NCBI GenBank assembly: GCA_963680875.1
Contig: OY804585.1
Location: 27,952,186 to 28,016,185 of the forward strand
Length of the DNA: 64,000 bases
Direction of reading: 5' to 3'
DNA from: Bathymodiolus brooksi
Taxonomy: Eukaryota > Mollusca > Bivalvia > Mytilida > Modiolidae
Numbering within the stretch: the stretch's first letter is position 1; each line of letters opens with the position of its first letter. The notes beneath the pieces were generated by a model. It did not search any database. It worked only from the letters and a program-made list of their open reading frames with translations, and was not told the origin of the DNA. Position numbers and translations under genes: made by a program. Below are positions 1 through 11,469 of the stretch, piece after piece.

Positions 1-690
1 CGTTAAGCACCACCAAACAAACAAATAAACATATGTTTATGTGTATGTTAATTTACCATTCTCAATGGCACCATTACGAATATATCATTTATCCTTTGTA
101 TATTTCTAGCCCTATGTTGTTTATATACTTTTTTTCTTGTATTTTTCTAAATATGTTATATGATTAAATGACACTAATTTAACTTGATAAGAATACTGCA
201 ATCTGATTGGCTGATCTGTCTGGAACAATATTGGTTATACATGATAACCTGGATTGGTATTGTGATGTCGCCAACGTATTCATTCACCACAGAAAAATTC
301 AAATAGTCGCATGAAATAATCGTAGTTAAAGTCGAGGAATTATTAAATTTTATTGTAAAAATTAAATTATAAGGAATATGTTCAATTATCGAACAGGTTT
401 TACTTGCATAACCTGTTATGGGTATGGAAGAGTTTTCGCTTTCCATGACAGCTTCGCGGTTTACTAAGCGTAAACTACCACCAAACGAGGTTATTTCGTA
501 AAACATGTTCCTTGAATAAAGAATTTACTATTTACTGTACATGTCATGTGTATGGTAGATTGATGCAAATCCAATGAACCTTCTACATCTAGTTCGACCA
601 AATATTGACCACATTCAACAAGTTGAAGATTGTGTTAGAGGTTGTACATAACCATTGAAAAAAGATAAAATATTTACAGATTTTATAAGA
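1..690. other. Noncoding sequence, duplicated at 46,866-47,535
   Basis: A+T-rich sequence with no convincing ORF. It matches the start of copy B closely. The first bases look like the tail of a SINE-A copy, which is seen complete at 46,655-46,880. No gene is visible. Confidence 0.7.
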
Positions 691-692
691 AG

Positions 693-872
693 AGATTGAA
701 GATACCAAAGGGATAATCAGAATCCGTATATCGAAGAAGAACAGACAACAAAATGGTCAAAAGAAAATAAACAAAATGACAAAGAACGATCTACAAGACA
801 TACACATAAAGCTAAAGATCGAGTAACACGAACCCCACTAAAGACCGGGGGTGACCTCAGGTGCTCTTTTAG
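693..872 (+). repeat. Dispersed repeat family D
   Basis: Reads from 'gataccaaagggataatcag' through 'cgatctacaagacatacac' to 'cacgaaccccactaaagac'. The same block recurs at 3,618, 14,355 (reverse), 17,190, 17,960, 24,330, 44,830 (reverse), 47,540, 49,965, 55,980 (reverse), 58,590 and 59,095. It resembles a repeat I remember as common in mussel genomes. Short ORFs on either strand inside it are not genes. Confidence 0.8.
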
Positions 873-1683
873 GATTCGATCAAAGATACAGTAGCTTTGA
901 ATGTTTGAACGATGCAGCTGCTTTTGACAGCCGGTTACAATGAGATATCGTACGAGGGAAAGCGACTCTTGTCTTTGTTCTGTCTTATCAGGAGGGATAC
1001 TGACAGACCGGAAATGCATGTGTGGTGAATGGCAATCGCAACTACTCGGCCATTCGCGCTACCCTGCAAATAACCTCGTATGTATTAGGCGTATAAATCG
1101 CACTACTTTTCACATGTCAGTTACATGAAAGTTTGATAAAGTTTTATTTTAAGCAATTTTCTATATTTCAATTAAAATTTTAATTAGATTTGCATGATTA
1201 GATTTTACTTAGTATGTCTTCCATATTGGATTTTCGTGGACTATATTTGTGTGCGGCTTAACTTAACTTAACTTAACTTCCGGCAAACAATTTAAGAAGA
1301 ATTTCTACTATGTACGTACGAGGTTATTTGCAGGGTAGCGAGAATGGCTGAGTAGTTACGATTGGGTGGACGGCTCATCTAAGACGTAAGTCTGTCTTAT
1401 TTAGTAAAGGACACTTTTTCGTTTGCCATTTTATACATCATGACAAGTTGAGCATCTCTACGCCTGTTTTACACCACTCACATTATTATTATTTAATTGT
1501 CCCAAGTAAAGACTTGGACTTCCAATGTCATATGTCGTGGTCTTTTTATGGTCAATGAATTGAAGTGAGAGGTGGTTGTTCATGTTGGTGATATTGGTGG
1601 AATTATTGACTATCACTGTTCAAACTGTCTTTTCATAAAAGTACCTGAACATTGCAAAAAATAATGTTGAATGGTATCATTTG

Positions 1684-1912
1684 CTTTATTAATATATTGG
1701 ATTTTCAACTACTTGTGCAATCGGTGTATATCACAACTAAAGTTGTGAGTTCTAATCCTGATCATATTGAGGTGTACTCGATACAACATTGTGTGATAAA
1801 GTTTGTCAGTGACTTACGGCAGGTCTGTGGTTTTCTCCGGGTACTCCAGTTTCCTCCACCAATAAAGCTGACCGCGACGATATAGCTGAAATATTGTGGA
1901 AAGTAGCGTTAA
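1684..1912 (+). repeat. SINE-A (tRNA-headed), copy
   Basis: Has a head with a B-box-like motif (gttgtgagttctaatcc), a body 'gtgtactcgatacaacattg', and a tail 'gatatagctgaaatattgtg' ending in 'gtggcgtta'-type sequence. The orthologous copy in the other duplicate is at about 48,185-48,405, so this insertion predates the duplication. Confidence 0.8.
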
Positions 1913-2214
1913 TCGCCATACCCCTAACCTAAGTGTGCCATATTTGCAGATAGCAAGTATATAGAAAATACATCATTTAAAAATGTGTCGCATGGTTCTA
2001 TGGACAACTGTTTTTATTGCCAAAAGATAGCTAGGGTATGAAAATATTGCTTTTCCACTGTCCTCATCAACCACTCCTAGAAAGCTGTACCTCATTAGAA
2101 ACTGCTGCTAATTGTTTTGCAATTAGCCAGACATTCTTGACCCCTAGTAGTTTGTAGGAAATGTCATGTTTTATTTATGTTATTTGTGTTTGCTGATTTA
2201 CATAGTTGTGTCCA

Positions 2215-2480
2215 ACACGTCTTGACTATTTGAGTAGCATGGCGGGTGTCTATAAGAGGCAGGAACTGTGTACCCTTCGCGAGCACTAGGGGTCACCTCC
2301 GGGTTTTCGTGTGGTCCGTGTTGCCCATCTTTTTAGTTTTCTGTGCTATGATTTTACTTTTGTTTCTCTTCGTTCTGTGCCTTATCTACAAAATATCCTG
2401 TGTCTCTGGATTGTTCATCATAGCTTTCCCCTTCGGTTTTATCCAATGTTTATTCACCAAGACTGTACCAAGTCAGGGTC
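2215..2480 (-). repeat. Dispersed repeat family D2 (relative of D)
   Basis: Contains 'tctctggattgttcat' and 'ttcggttttatccaatgtttatt'. Relatives are at 33,330-33,550 and 33,720-33,920 (opposite orientations), 48,700-48,965, 17,000-17,160 and 58,420-58,575. Paralogous to 48,700-48,965 in copy B. The hydrophobic ORFs across it come from T-rich sequence and are not considered genes. Confidence 0.65.
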
Positions 2481-2756
2481 ATTACGGTTTTCACAGTTTT
2501 CCGGTAGTTGACTGATTTTGTCTGTTTATATACTTATTAGTTTTGACTTTCCCTTTGGAAGATTGTTCGGAGTTCGGTAATTTTGTTATTACCCTTATTT
2601 ATTCACCAAACACCAGGTAATATTCTGTATGTCCCGTTCTTATGGCGAATTACAAAAGTTGTTGTACCATTCTTCAATCATTTCTGTATATTTTTTGTAA
2701 TAAATTCTTGAACTTGTTCTCGTCCTATATATACATGGAACATATTATTTGCGGCT

Positions 2757-2992
2757 GCATGGATTAGGGTTATGATCCTTAGCGCCACTTTCAACAATAT
2801 TTCAGTTCTGTCGTGTCGATCAGTTTGATTGGTGGAGAACACCGGAGAAAACCACCGACCTGACGCAAGTCACCAACAAACATTATTACATAATATTGTA
2901 TCGAGTACACGTAACTTGACCGGGATTCGAGCTCACAACGTTAGTAGTGATAGGCACTGATTGCACAGATAGTTGTAAACCATATGATCACG
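2757..2992 (-). repeat. SINE-A copy, reverse orientation
   Basis: Complement of the SINE-A body: 'gcgccactttcaacaatatt', 'accggagaaaaccaccgacc', 'ttgtatcgagtacac', and a B-box complement 'gggattcgagctcac'. Orthologous to 49,105-49,345 in copy B. Confidence 0.82.
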
Positions 2993-3617
2993 ACTACGAA
3001 TGTCCCCTATTTGCCGCTTGATGCTAAGCAACAAACAATCAGTCAATATAACGAGGTGTGTATTTCGTTTATCCCGAACAACCAGTGGAGGGCAATATTG
3101 AATTGTCGTACCCCTCGACTTAGAAATTATGTCAATAACAATGGTGTTCTTACGGGGCTGGAGGTCAATTAAAATGGAGATGCGCAAATATGAGACTGTA
3201 TATTGATTTTATGTCGTGAGTTTATTCCAATTTATTTCTTTGTTTTAATATTATTACAGGTATATTATTGCGCACAAGAACTATTTTCGTATCATCATAG
3301 AAGAGATGCTAAACACTTAGAAGCATCTCATCTCAACAAAAGCTTTGGGACTTGCCTTTCAGAACATGGGGTTACATCTCACTTCCTGCGTTTGGTGAAT
3401 GTTTATAATATCTTATTTTTTTGTTATGTTTGAGCTCATATAGCCAAAGCAAGATGTTCACAAACACAACTTGGTCTTAGAGCGATGCAAGTTAGTGCCT
3501 TTTCAATGGAAAATTCCATGCTTCTTGCACGCTACAGAAAACTTGTAGCAGCTCATAGCGAATAGCGGTTTGTCGGGAGTGGTCGTTCTTGGATCGTTAC
3601 AAGGGAAACAAGGTTTG

Positions 3618-3765
3618 GAGATACCAAAGGGGTAATCAGAAGCTGTGAATTGAAGATTACACAATACAATGGCTCAGACAAGAACAAACAACGATCTACA
3701 CAACACTATATAGAAATAAAAAGATCAAACAAAAACAACTCGAATCTCGCTTAAAACCGTGGGTA
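3618..3765 (+). repeat. Family D copy holding one unexpanded minisatellite unit
   Basis: Contains a single 'acgatctacacaacactata' block followed by 'tagaaataaaaagatcaaac' and then 'aaaaacaactcgaatctcgc'. In copy B the same position (50,041-51,785) holds about 39 tandem units before the same 'aaaaacaactcgaatctcgc' sequence. This copy therefore records the pre-expansion state. Confidence 0.88.
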
Positions 3766-4578
3766 TAATTCGTCATGTATTGGAATTATTGCACTTTTGA
3801 CATTAAACAACAACAAGCAATCAATCAATCATCTTTAAATTAACATTGACGTGAAACAATATTTCATTACTTCCTTGAAAAATGATATAATTTATTTATA
3901 GAATGAGAAGGTAAATATATATAAAAGGATACTGATATCATAGTTAACCTACATCACAGCATAGATGTATAAAGGAACTTTTATAATATAATTATAAATA
4001 GATTTATGGCACATCATATGGGAAAAGGGAGATTACAAGAAGCTAACTATTGCTATAAAGTTTAATGTGAAATGGGAGATAACTCTGTTGGTCCTGGACA
4101 TCTGGGATATAACTGCGCAGACTCCCAATTGATATGCCATCATTGATTTTTCAGTTTGATTAGAAGCAGCTGCTTCTAAAAGTTTGTCAAAGTTTTTAAA
4201 GTTAATTTTAAAGTGTTACTTTACTACTTATGGGATTTGATATATAGAACTGATAACTTCACTTCTTTGATTACAATCAGAACAATTATTATGTGTACAT
4301 AGGAGGATTGAAGACTATTTTTGTTCAGCTTTATCACATTTGTTACGTAATGATCTGACTGTTTACGATTTGTGTATTTACATATATAGCGGAACTTTTC
4401 ATGCAGAATTACATCGTTGGAAATTGTTGATACGGACTAATATTTAATACACAAAGAGATAAATTATTTACTTTTTCCTTTACGAGAGCAAGTAATAAAA
4501 CATCTACATAACTTGTGTACTGTAATTAAAGACCTGCATCATCTCATGAATATTCAGTAAGGAAAATTACTAACAACC

Positions 4579-5123
4579 ATGTTAGGTGTTCTTGTTTTGG
4601 GCAGTTCGCATGTAAACAGATTCCGAGATTATGTTGATCGGAACGTGCACTTACACAACTTTGCTTTCAGTCACAACTCAGTTGTGCAATTTTACGGCAT
4701 CGGAGGAGGGAGAATAAACAATATTAACCACACTAGTATGTGGGAACAACAAATAACTAATTATATGCCGCATTATCTTGTATTTCATGTTGGTGGCAAC
4801 GATGTAGATGTCGTGGGGGCTGTTCCGACGAATTGATTGACACAACAGTAATACGTTTAGTAAATGTTTTGAACACATTGCAAATTAGATACGGGATTCG
4901 TTCTGTTATGGCTTTACAGATTACGCCACGCACGGTCACTCGGCATGTGCTCTGTAATGACTATAATAAAAGAGTCAGACAATTCAATCAACAACTAAAA
5001 ATGGAACTCCAACGTTTCAACGTAATTACATATTGGAAAATTCGAGGTGTTATGAATTCTGCCTACAATTTACTAATAGATGGTGTTCATTTTAATGAGG
5101 AAGGTTTCATCCGCAGGGCGTGA
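4579..5123 (+). pseudogene. SGNH/GDSL hydrolase domain of the YR element (frameshifted)
   Basis: The first part (4,579-4,836) opens with 'LGSSHVNRF', which fits SGNH block I with its nucleophile serine, and ends near 'VFHVGGNDVD', the block III Gly-Asn. The reading frame shifts near 4,833. The second part (to 5,123) ends with 'DGVHFNEEGF', the block V Asp-x-x-His pair. All catalytic blocks are recognisable, but across two frames. In related retroelements this domain is an accessory esterase-like protein of uncertain role. Together the two parts are about 180 residues, normal for a compact SGNH domain. It lies upstream of gag, separated by about 650 noncoding bases. Confidence 0.8.
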
Positions 5124-5773
5124 GAGGTGTAATCATTCAGTATATGGAGATTTAGATGGACAGTATACATGTTGTATATATATACACTGCAAAAAGTACA
5201 TTGTAATTTACGTCTATTTTACTAACTTTATTTAAGATTTAAACAGTTTATACTCCTCCGGCTTATTTAAATTCAGTTCATAATGAAGATAAATTTAGAA
5301 AATGTGCTCTAATTGGCCTAACATTGTATATGAATTTTGTAATATGGTCGATACTAATTAGTTTGATAGTTTAAACATATTTTATTAATTAATTCAATAT
5401 TACATTACAATATACAGCTATATACATTACATAATAAGAAGAAATTAGTAGGATTGGGAAACAAGTTACAAGAACTTATATTAATCTCTATCTGTAGTTT
5501 GATGATTTTAGGGTTTTATGTTTTTATTTCAGAATGCATTTGTAATTTGTTTTTACCACAGTCATAAGTACTAGTGGGATCAACAGTTTAAAGCCAGTAT
5601 TTTAAGGGATATTCCAGGTACAGTAATACAAAGCAGCCTAACCAGTCAGTACACTGGTACATAACTGAATAAGAGAAATAACCACTCGCAAATTATTTTA
5701 ATTTGTTTTTCTTTTATGTAACTACATCATAATCACTGTCACTCAAATCCGGTTCCTCACTTTCTTTCTAGGA

Positions 5774-6975
5774 ATGACAGAACCACCCAGAAAATGCAGA
5801 CCGATCGCGTCCAAAAAATCAACTTGCACAGGAGGACACAATAGATAGTAAAATTAAGAATCAGATAAAGGCAGCAATTCCTGACATTACAACCTCAGTA
5901 ATTGATGACCTGAAGGCACATGGTTTAATAATGCCACAAGTTCTGGATAAGCAGACAACCAATGTTCAAGAAGTTGTTTCAACGCCTTCAGCATGTGCAG
6001 GTCCGTCTCAAACTCCACTGAGAAGTGAGAATTCAACATATCAACCGTTTTCGTTGCAACAAAATAATAATACAGGAATTTCAGATGAAATAACAGCAAA
6101 TGTTCCCGGACAATCACCTCCTAACAATACTTTGTTACAGTTTTTAAGTTCAGGTACTAGTAATGTAAATACGTTAAACACAACAGAACATGTACAAAAT
6201 GTAGCATCTTCATACCTGCATTTTTCTACACCAAGTATTTCAAAACCACTGGCTTTAGGCGTTGATCCCAAAATAAAAGCAAAAATTTGGGCTCAAGAAT
6301 ATATAGATTTGGGTCACTTGTTAAATAAAAATGTTTCAAAAGTCAGATTTCATGCTGTATAGAATGACATTGACGGTATGTCACTTGAAAAACAACCGCC
6401 TTCTACTTTCCGGTTTGAGTCGATTGCACACTGGCTGTCTGCATTTCACATTTTTGTGAGCATTTATACAGAAAAATTTCCAAATGAGGCGGGCGCGTTA
6501 ATGAAATACGCTCATACGATCCAAACTTTGGCTAGGCGATCATGTGATGTAGCGGCATTTATTTATGACCGTACATTTCGCGAATGGAGAGAATATGATT
6601 GGGACAAATTGCGCTGGGATCATATAAATACCGAACTCTATTCAGAAGCTATGACTTTGGGTTTGAAGGTCAAATTTGACTCATTTTCAAAAGGTACACG
6701 TTATAAGCAGCCCTTTCTCACAAGCCAAGCTCCCGCAAAGAGCTCCAAAAAATGGACATATTGTTTCCGTTACAACAAAAACGGTAAATGTGAGCGTCTG
6801 TGACAAATGTGAGGGGATGCACAGCAGAAAAGACTGCAAGTTCCCTCCCTCAAAAGGTCATTTCAAACCCAGCAATGCATCTAAAAACGGAAATGGGAAA
6901 CAAGATAGCAATGCAAAGTTATGTGGTTACTCCAATCAAATTGTTAAAACTAGATCGGTGGCTCAAAGATTATAG
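5774..6975 (+). pseudogene. gag-like protein of the YR element (stop and frameshifts)
   Basis: A plausible ATG at 5,774 is followed by a frameshift near 5,830. The frame then runs to an in-frame TAG at 6,360-6,362 and continues in the same frame from 6,378 to 6,803. The part after the stop has the conserved DIRS/Ngaro gag look: 'HWLSAFHIFVSIY', 'REWREYDWDKLRWD', then 'YCFRYNKNGKC'. After another frameshift, 'CDKCEGMHSRKDCKFP' supplies further Cys/His residues, together resembling a zinc knuckle. Its role would be nucleocapsid formation and RNA binding. A pyrimidine-rich run ending in 'tctag' sits just before the ATG. I cannot tell whether it is a splice acceptor. Confidence 0.75.
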
Positions 6976-7970
6976 TAAGGAGGAAAAAGATGTTCTCTTG
7001 CATGGATTTCAATTTGGATTTAGAATACCTTATGAAGGGAAAAGAGAATTTAGATTTAGTGAAAATTTACTGTCTGCACGTAATAATTTAGACACTTTAA
7101 AACAAAGCATTTCCAGAGAGATGAAGCTGGTCGTGTTGCTGGTCCTTTAGACCAAATACCTTTCACTAACTTACATATATCTTCATTAGGCTTAGTTCCT
7201 AAAAACACCGGGTGAATTAAGGGTCATCCATCATTTGTCATTCCCAGAGAATTCATCCATCAATGACGGCATTCCAGACCATCTTTGTACAGTACAATAT
7301 CAAACAGTTGATGATGCCATTAAATTGGTTAAATTTTATGGAAAGAACTGTCTAATGGCAGAAACAGATATTGAGAATAGTTTCAAAATTATACCCATAC
7401 AGCCAGATGACCAAGAACTTTTAGGTTTTACCATACAAGGGCAATATTTTTGTGATAAAACTTTACCAATGGGATTAAGCTATTCTTGCAAACTGTTTGA
7501 GGCGCTTAGTTCAACAGTTCATTGGATTGTGGACAATAAGTTAAATGGTTGTGGGTGTGTTCATGTGCTAGATGATTTCCTGTTTGTTGGCCAAGGTAAT
7601 TCACCATTGTGCGGTCAAGCCTTGTCCAGTTTTTTGGATTTGTCAGCCGATATTGGCTTGCCTATAAAGCAGGAAAAAACGGTCTTGCCCACAACTGCAA
7701 TTACCTTTTAGGGACTCGAACTTGACTCTGACAAAAATGGAAATAAGGTTACCAGAGGATAAACTAGTAAAATTGAAAGATAAATTTGCATATATAGCAA
7801 ATAGGAAAAAGTTAACTCTAGGGGAGCTATTGTCATTAATTGGCTTTTTAAAGTTTGCTTGCGCAGTTGTCACTCCAGGACGAGCCTATTTAATGAGAAT
7901 TATTGACTTAACCATTGGCTTGAAAAAAAACACATCATCGGCGACGTCTTTCGAAAGAAGCAAGATCAGA
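6900..7970 (+). pseudogene. Reverse transcriptase domain of the YR element (broken)
   Basis: N-terminal RT region near 6,950-7,130 ('LHGFQFGFRIPYEG'). Frameshifts fall near 7,134 and at an A-run near 7,210. The palm follows: 'AETDIENSFKIIPI' carries the first catalytic Asp, and 'HVLDDFLFVG' near 7,562-7,590 carries the Asp-Asp pair (a LDD variant of YxDD, normal for DIRS-like RTs). An in-frame TAG lies at 7,709-7,711. The thumb or connection follows in another frame to 7,976 ('LLSLIGFLKFACAVVTPGR'). The fragments form one colinear RT of the DIRS/Ngaro type, now split by at least four lesions. Confidence 0.85.
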
Positions 7971-7976
7971 CATTAA

Positions 7977-8472
7977 GGCCTGGTACATTTTTGCTGACAG
8001 CTTTAATGGAAAAGGTTTATTTTTAAGTGATACATGGGAGTCTTTAGTTCAGTTGAATTTATTTACAGATGCGAGCAATTTAGGTTTTGGGGATGTTTTT
8101 GGAACTTAATGGTTTGCTATTAGATGGAACGATGATTGGTAAAGTTATCACATTACTTTGAAGGAATTTTTCCCTATTGTAGTTGCCATTGAAATATGGG
8201 GCAATCAGTTGAGGAACAAATGTGTTACATTTTTCACTGACAATATAGCAGTGGTATGCATATTCAATAAACAAACCTCTAAGCACAAATTAATTATGAA
8301 ATTAGTCCGCTTTTTGAAATACAACATTTTCTTCAAAGCTTCTCACATTGCTGGTATAAACAATACAGCGGCTGATCATCTTTCTCGTTTACAGATGGAG
8401 CAATTCAGGGAGGATTTCCCACATACGGATCCCAAACCGGTCGTACAATCCGTTGAAATGCAGAGGCTTTAA
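7977..8472 (+). pseudogene. RNase H domain of the YR element (stops)
   Basis: 'LFTDASNLGFG' near 8,060-8,095 supplies the first acidic residue and is followed by stops near 8,107 and 8,140. The frame then runs 8,158-8,472 with 'KEFFPIVVAIEIWG', 'TFFTDNIAVV' and 'SHIAGINNTAADHLSR', which are conserved blocks of the DIRS-type RNase H. It directly follows RT, as expected for one polyprotein. Confidence 0.83.
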
Positions 8473-8496
8473 AACATTTAGCATCTCAACTAATCA

Positions 8497-9368
8497 ATGA
8501 ATCTCTACAAAGTACATCGAGAGATTCATATAGAAGGATGTTTCAATTTTACAAACATTTTATGGAAACATTTTTTTCAAATACACCTGTTTTTTCCAGT
8601 AACTTTGGAACATTTGACAATGTTTATTGCTCATTGTTTTGACAAGAATTTAGCTTCATCCACTGTATTGACTTTCATATCAGCTTTAAGTTATTTGCTT
8701 AAATTAGGGGGATATTCAGATTTGACGCAACATTTCATTGTTACAAAACCTTTATGGGGATATTGCAACCTCAAAAAAGCAAAAGATTCCCGTCTGCCAA
8801 TTACACCATCCATCTTAAAGGGATTAGTTGAATTCCTGTCTCACACCGGTTCGTCAAAGTTACATCAGCGATGCTAAAAGCTATGTATTTGTTGGCTTGC
8901 CATGCATTTCTCCTAATAGGAGAGGTAACGGGGACAATGCCACCACAACGGAACTGGACTAATACACCCTCAGCTGTAGAAATACAAATGTCTCAGCTTA
9001 AACATAGCTCAGGTAAACATATTCCTGTTCTGTTAGTGCAAAGTAATGAATTACCAGGAAATATGTGCCCAGTAAAGGCCCTCTGGGATTACCTTCAAAT
9101 AAGGGGACATGAAACTAAAAAAGAACAACCTCTATTTTCATTGATGAATAATGAGGTAGTGTCCCGAAAAATTTTCAAAGATCAGCTTCAGGTGTGCTTA
9201 GAGTATGTAGGACACAGTATTAAAAATAACAAATCCCACAGTTTTCGAATTGGCGCAGCCACTACTGCCTGGGCTAATAGTTTTTCTGAGGAACAAATAC
9301 AACAAATGGGGCGATGGAATTCGAAAGCTTTTAAGAAATATATACGTATTCATATGCTTAAGATATAA
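8497..9368 (+). pseudogene. Tyrosine recombinase of the YR element, with one catalytic Arg lost
   Basis: The N-terminal core-binding part runs to 8,877. A frameshift separates it from the catalytic part (8,871-9,368). The catalytic half has 'HSFRIGAATTAW' (the His-x-x-Arg box) and 'MGRWNSKAFKKYIR' (conserved Trp/His position plus nucleophile Tyr). The first catalytic Arg, normally in a 'FLRIGE' context, is replaced: the codon at 8,913-8,915 is CTA (Leu) in 'AFLLIGEVTG'. The enzyme would have integrated circular cDNA. The frameshift and lost Arg both indicate an inactive product. Confidence 0.86.
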
Positions 9369-10165
9369 TCAGGCATGTATGGGGACAAGGGCCTCTACTG
9401 TCAACATATCTTTTGTGTATTATAATTACATAAGCATTTTGCACAAAAAAATTCAATAATCAGTCAGCCAGTGTGCAAATTCTAATTTATAAATTTCAAT
9501 TTAATTATATAATTATATTTACATGAGGACAAGGGCCTCTGTAAATCATGTGCATGTTCAGTTTACAAGTTTCCATGTTATATATAGACTGATATATTAT
9601 GTACATTTTTTTTCTTATTACATGTGTATGTATTTCATAAATTTTGTTAGTTAAACAATCTGTGACTGCATAAAATGCTTAGAATGGGGACAAGGGCCTC
9701 TGCAAGACAATAATGTTTAAATGATGCTGTTATTAGGAACAAGAACAAAACTAGGACATGATAAAATGCTTTGAATTATCAAAGTGTTACCGTTGTGGAT
9801 GAGGGATATTGTGTTTCTTTCACAATATTAGGACATTTTTTACATTGTTCAATACACACAATATGGTGGCCGGTTTATGATGGTTGTATCAGTTTTTGAT
9901 ATTTATGTAATCACTTTACTTAACATACTATGGGGTTTATCATACTTTGACATATTATGGTATGTTTTCAATGTTATTATATGATCATGGCTTCTATATT
10001 GTTTGTCTATACTTTGTACATGCTGTATTAATGTTTCCTTGGTTTTATTTGATTTCGTCATTTTTAATAAATGACCATTTTCAATTCAACTATGAATTCA
10101 AGTTTTATTAAATGCTCAACCATCGAACAGAGCACAACGATTTGGATTGTGTCATAAAGTACATT
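9369..10165 (+). repeat. 3' noncoding region of the YR element with three 'gacaagggcctct' repeats
   Basis: The motif occurs at about 9,380, 9,523 and 9,686, roughly 145-165 bases apart, each just downstream of the recombinase. YR elements carry split or inner repeats at the 3' side that template circular cDNA. This regular triplet is a candidate for that region, but I found no matching copy at the 5' end. Confidence 0.55.
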
Positions 10166-10429
10166 TTATAAAAACTCCTAGTTATTTATAGTCCTACCGT
10201 CACATGTGCAAATTCTCGCCAAGCACATACCGAATTAAATGTAGCACACGCATGGGTACACAATGTTTCTTTTGCAATAAATTGTTTACCTGTATTATAG
10301 CAATCTTATTTTGTGCGTAGATCAGAAAGTTGAAAACAAACACAAAATGGCGACAGGTATGTCTAATATTTTGATTTTGACTTTTTTTTTATTATTAAAA
10401 TGAAAATTAGGTTGTGTTTTAATTAAAAT

Positions 10430-10560
10430 GTAGATATCAAATTTGGTGCGCACGACGCGTTTCTGGAATAACCTTCTTCAGGTACGCTAAAAATCGAAAG
10501 ATTGTAAAGCCAAATAATTTAAAGTTTTGGAAACAATAAAACAAAAGTGTCAAATTCGAC
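10430..10560 (-). repeat. Dispersed repeat family E
   Basis: Contains 'gatatcaaatttggtgcgca', 'tttctggaataac' and a 'cgaaagattgtaaagccaaa' block. Relatives: 15,640-15,770 (+), 18,240-18,345 (-), 31,735-31,860 (+), 32,605-32,720 (-), 52,170-52,290 (-), 57,190-57,300 (+) and 59,680-59,860. Similar to a widespread bivalve repeat I remember; no database check. Confidence 0.65.
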
Positions 10561-10984
10561 TACTGTCATCTATGCGCAAAAAAACCAACATTCCTTTTTA
10601 GAAAGTAGTGAGTCACAGTGAAATAATGATTTTGAGTATAAACTTGTTTGTTATCTAATTATACTAGATAATGGCGGTCATGGGGTGCAATGGGGTTCGA
10701 AAAAAATTACTACATATATACGTTAGCATAGTAAACATTCAGAACTTTTATATGTGTACATATATAATGTTTACGTTTTGTAATGTTCTACACATGTACG
10801 CTATTTCTATTTGAAACAGCAATATTTGCTTCTTAATCAAATCCGGGAATGACATAATGCTATAATGGCCGACATTTTAGGTACATCATTTATTTTTTGG
10901 AATTGGCTTTATGCAAACTAATAAGCAGTATGTCCAGAAGTAAGAACCCGTATGTCAAATGAAATCCATTTTGAAGTTTTCTTT

Positions 10985-11205
10985 AGTTTGGTTTAATGGT
11001 GTTTAATGCCACAACTTCTAACAACATTTCAGTTATCGTGTGGGGGTCAGTTTTAGTGGATGGGAAAACTGCAAGTACCTACAGATAACCACCGACCTGC
11101 CGCAAATCACTGACGACGAACCTGGTTACAATAAGTTGTACTGAGTACACTCTTAATCGCTACGAGTGGGAATACAACTGGCAACTTTAGTGAGTAAGTA
11201 AACTT
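10985..11205 (-). repeat. SINE-A copy, diverged, copy A only
   Basis: Contains 'taccgaccaccgacctgccg'-type body sequence ('accaccgacctgccgcaaat') and the 'gtactgagtacactc' block in reverse orientation. It lies inside a roughly 1.7-kb stretch (about 10,890-12,600) that copy B lacks. Confidence 0.65.
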
Positions 11206-11469
11206 TAGAGAACACCGAAAGGGCAATCAGAAATAGACAATCCAGAGAAACTGGCAACATAGGGTTCTCAAGACGAGGAAAAAAACAAAACCACAACGCA
11301 ATATGTGTTGTACACAGAATAGTTATGAGCTATTAAAGGTGTATTTAAAGTACAAAGTGCAGGTACGAGCCATTTGGTCACTCGCCAAGTGTATTGTTCA
11401 AAACCTGAAAAAATGAAGGTTGGCGTTTTCGTGCAGAAAAATTGTTCATGCACTCCAGTGAAAACCTGT

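Larger units (their letters stand above)
3975..10165 (+). mobile_element. Degraded YR retrotransposon, DIRS/Ngaro-like, with SGNH hydrolase
   Basis: The order of domains is SGNH hydrolase (4,579-5,123), gag with zinc-knuckle-like cysteines (5,774-6,975), reverse transcriptase (about 6,900-7,970), RNase H (7,977-8,472) and tyrosine recombinase (8,497-9,368), all on the plus strand. RT plus RNase H plus a tyrosine recombinase instead of a DDE integrase is diagnostic of the DIRS/Ngaro order. An SGNH domain is known from some Ngaro-type elements. Copy B lacks the whole block: there sequence matching 3,900-3,975 runs into sequence matching 10,153-10,170 and then 10,276 onward. This empty-site comparison sets the boundaries. 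At least nine frameshifts or stops make the element inactive. I could not identify complete split direct repeats at the ends. Confidence 0.87.

Noticed and set aside
2246..2515. Hydrophobic ORF resembling a membrane protein
   Set aside because: Lies in repeat family D2, whose many copies give similar T-rich hydrophobic frames at 33,330, 33,747 and 48,744.
3203..3433. Short ORF shared with 49,557-49,901
   Set aside because: Similar start in both duplicates, but the frames diverge and no homology is recognised; conservation is explained by the duplication itself.
6676..6975. Separate small gene overlapping gag
   Set aside because: It is the frameshifted continuation of the gag zinc-knuckle region, not an independent gene.
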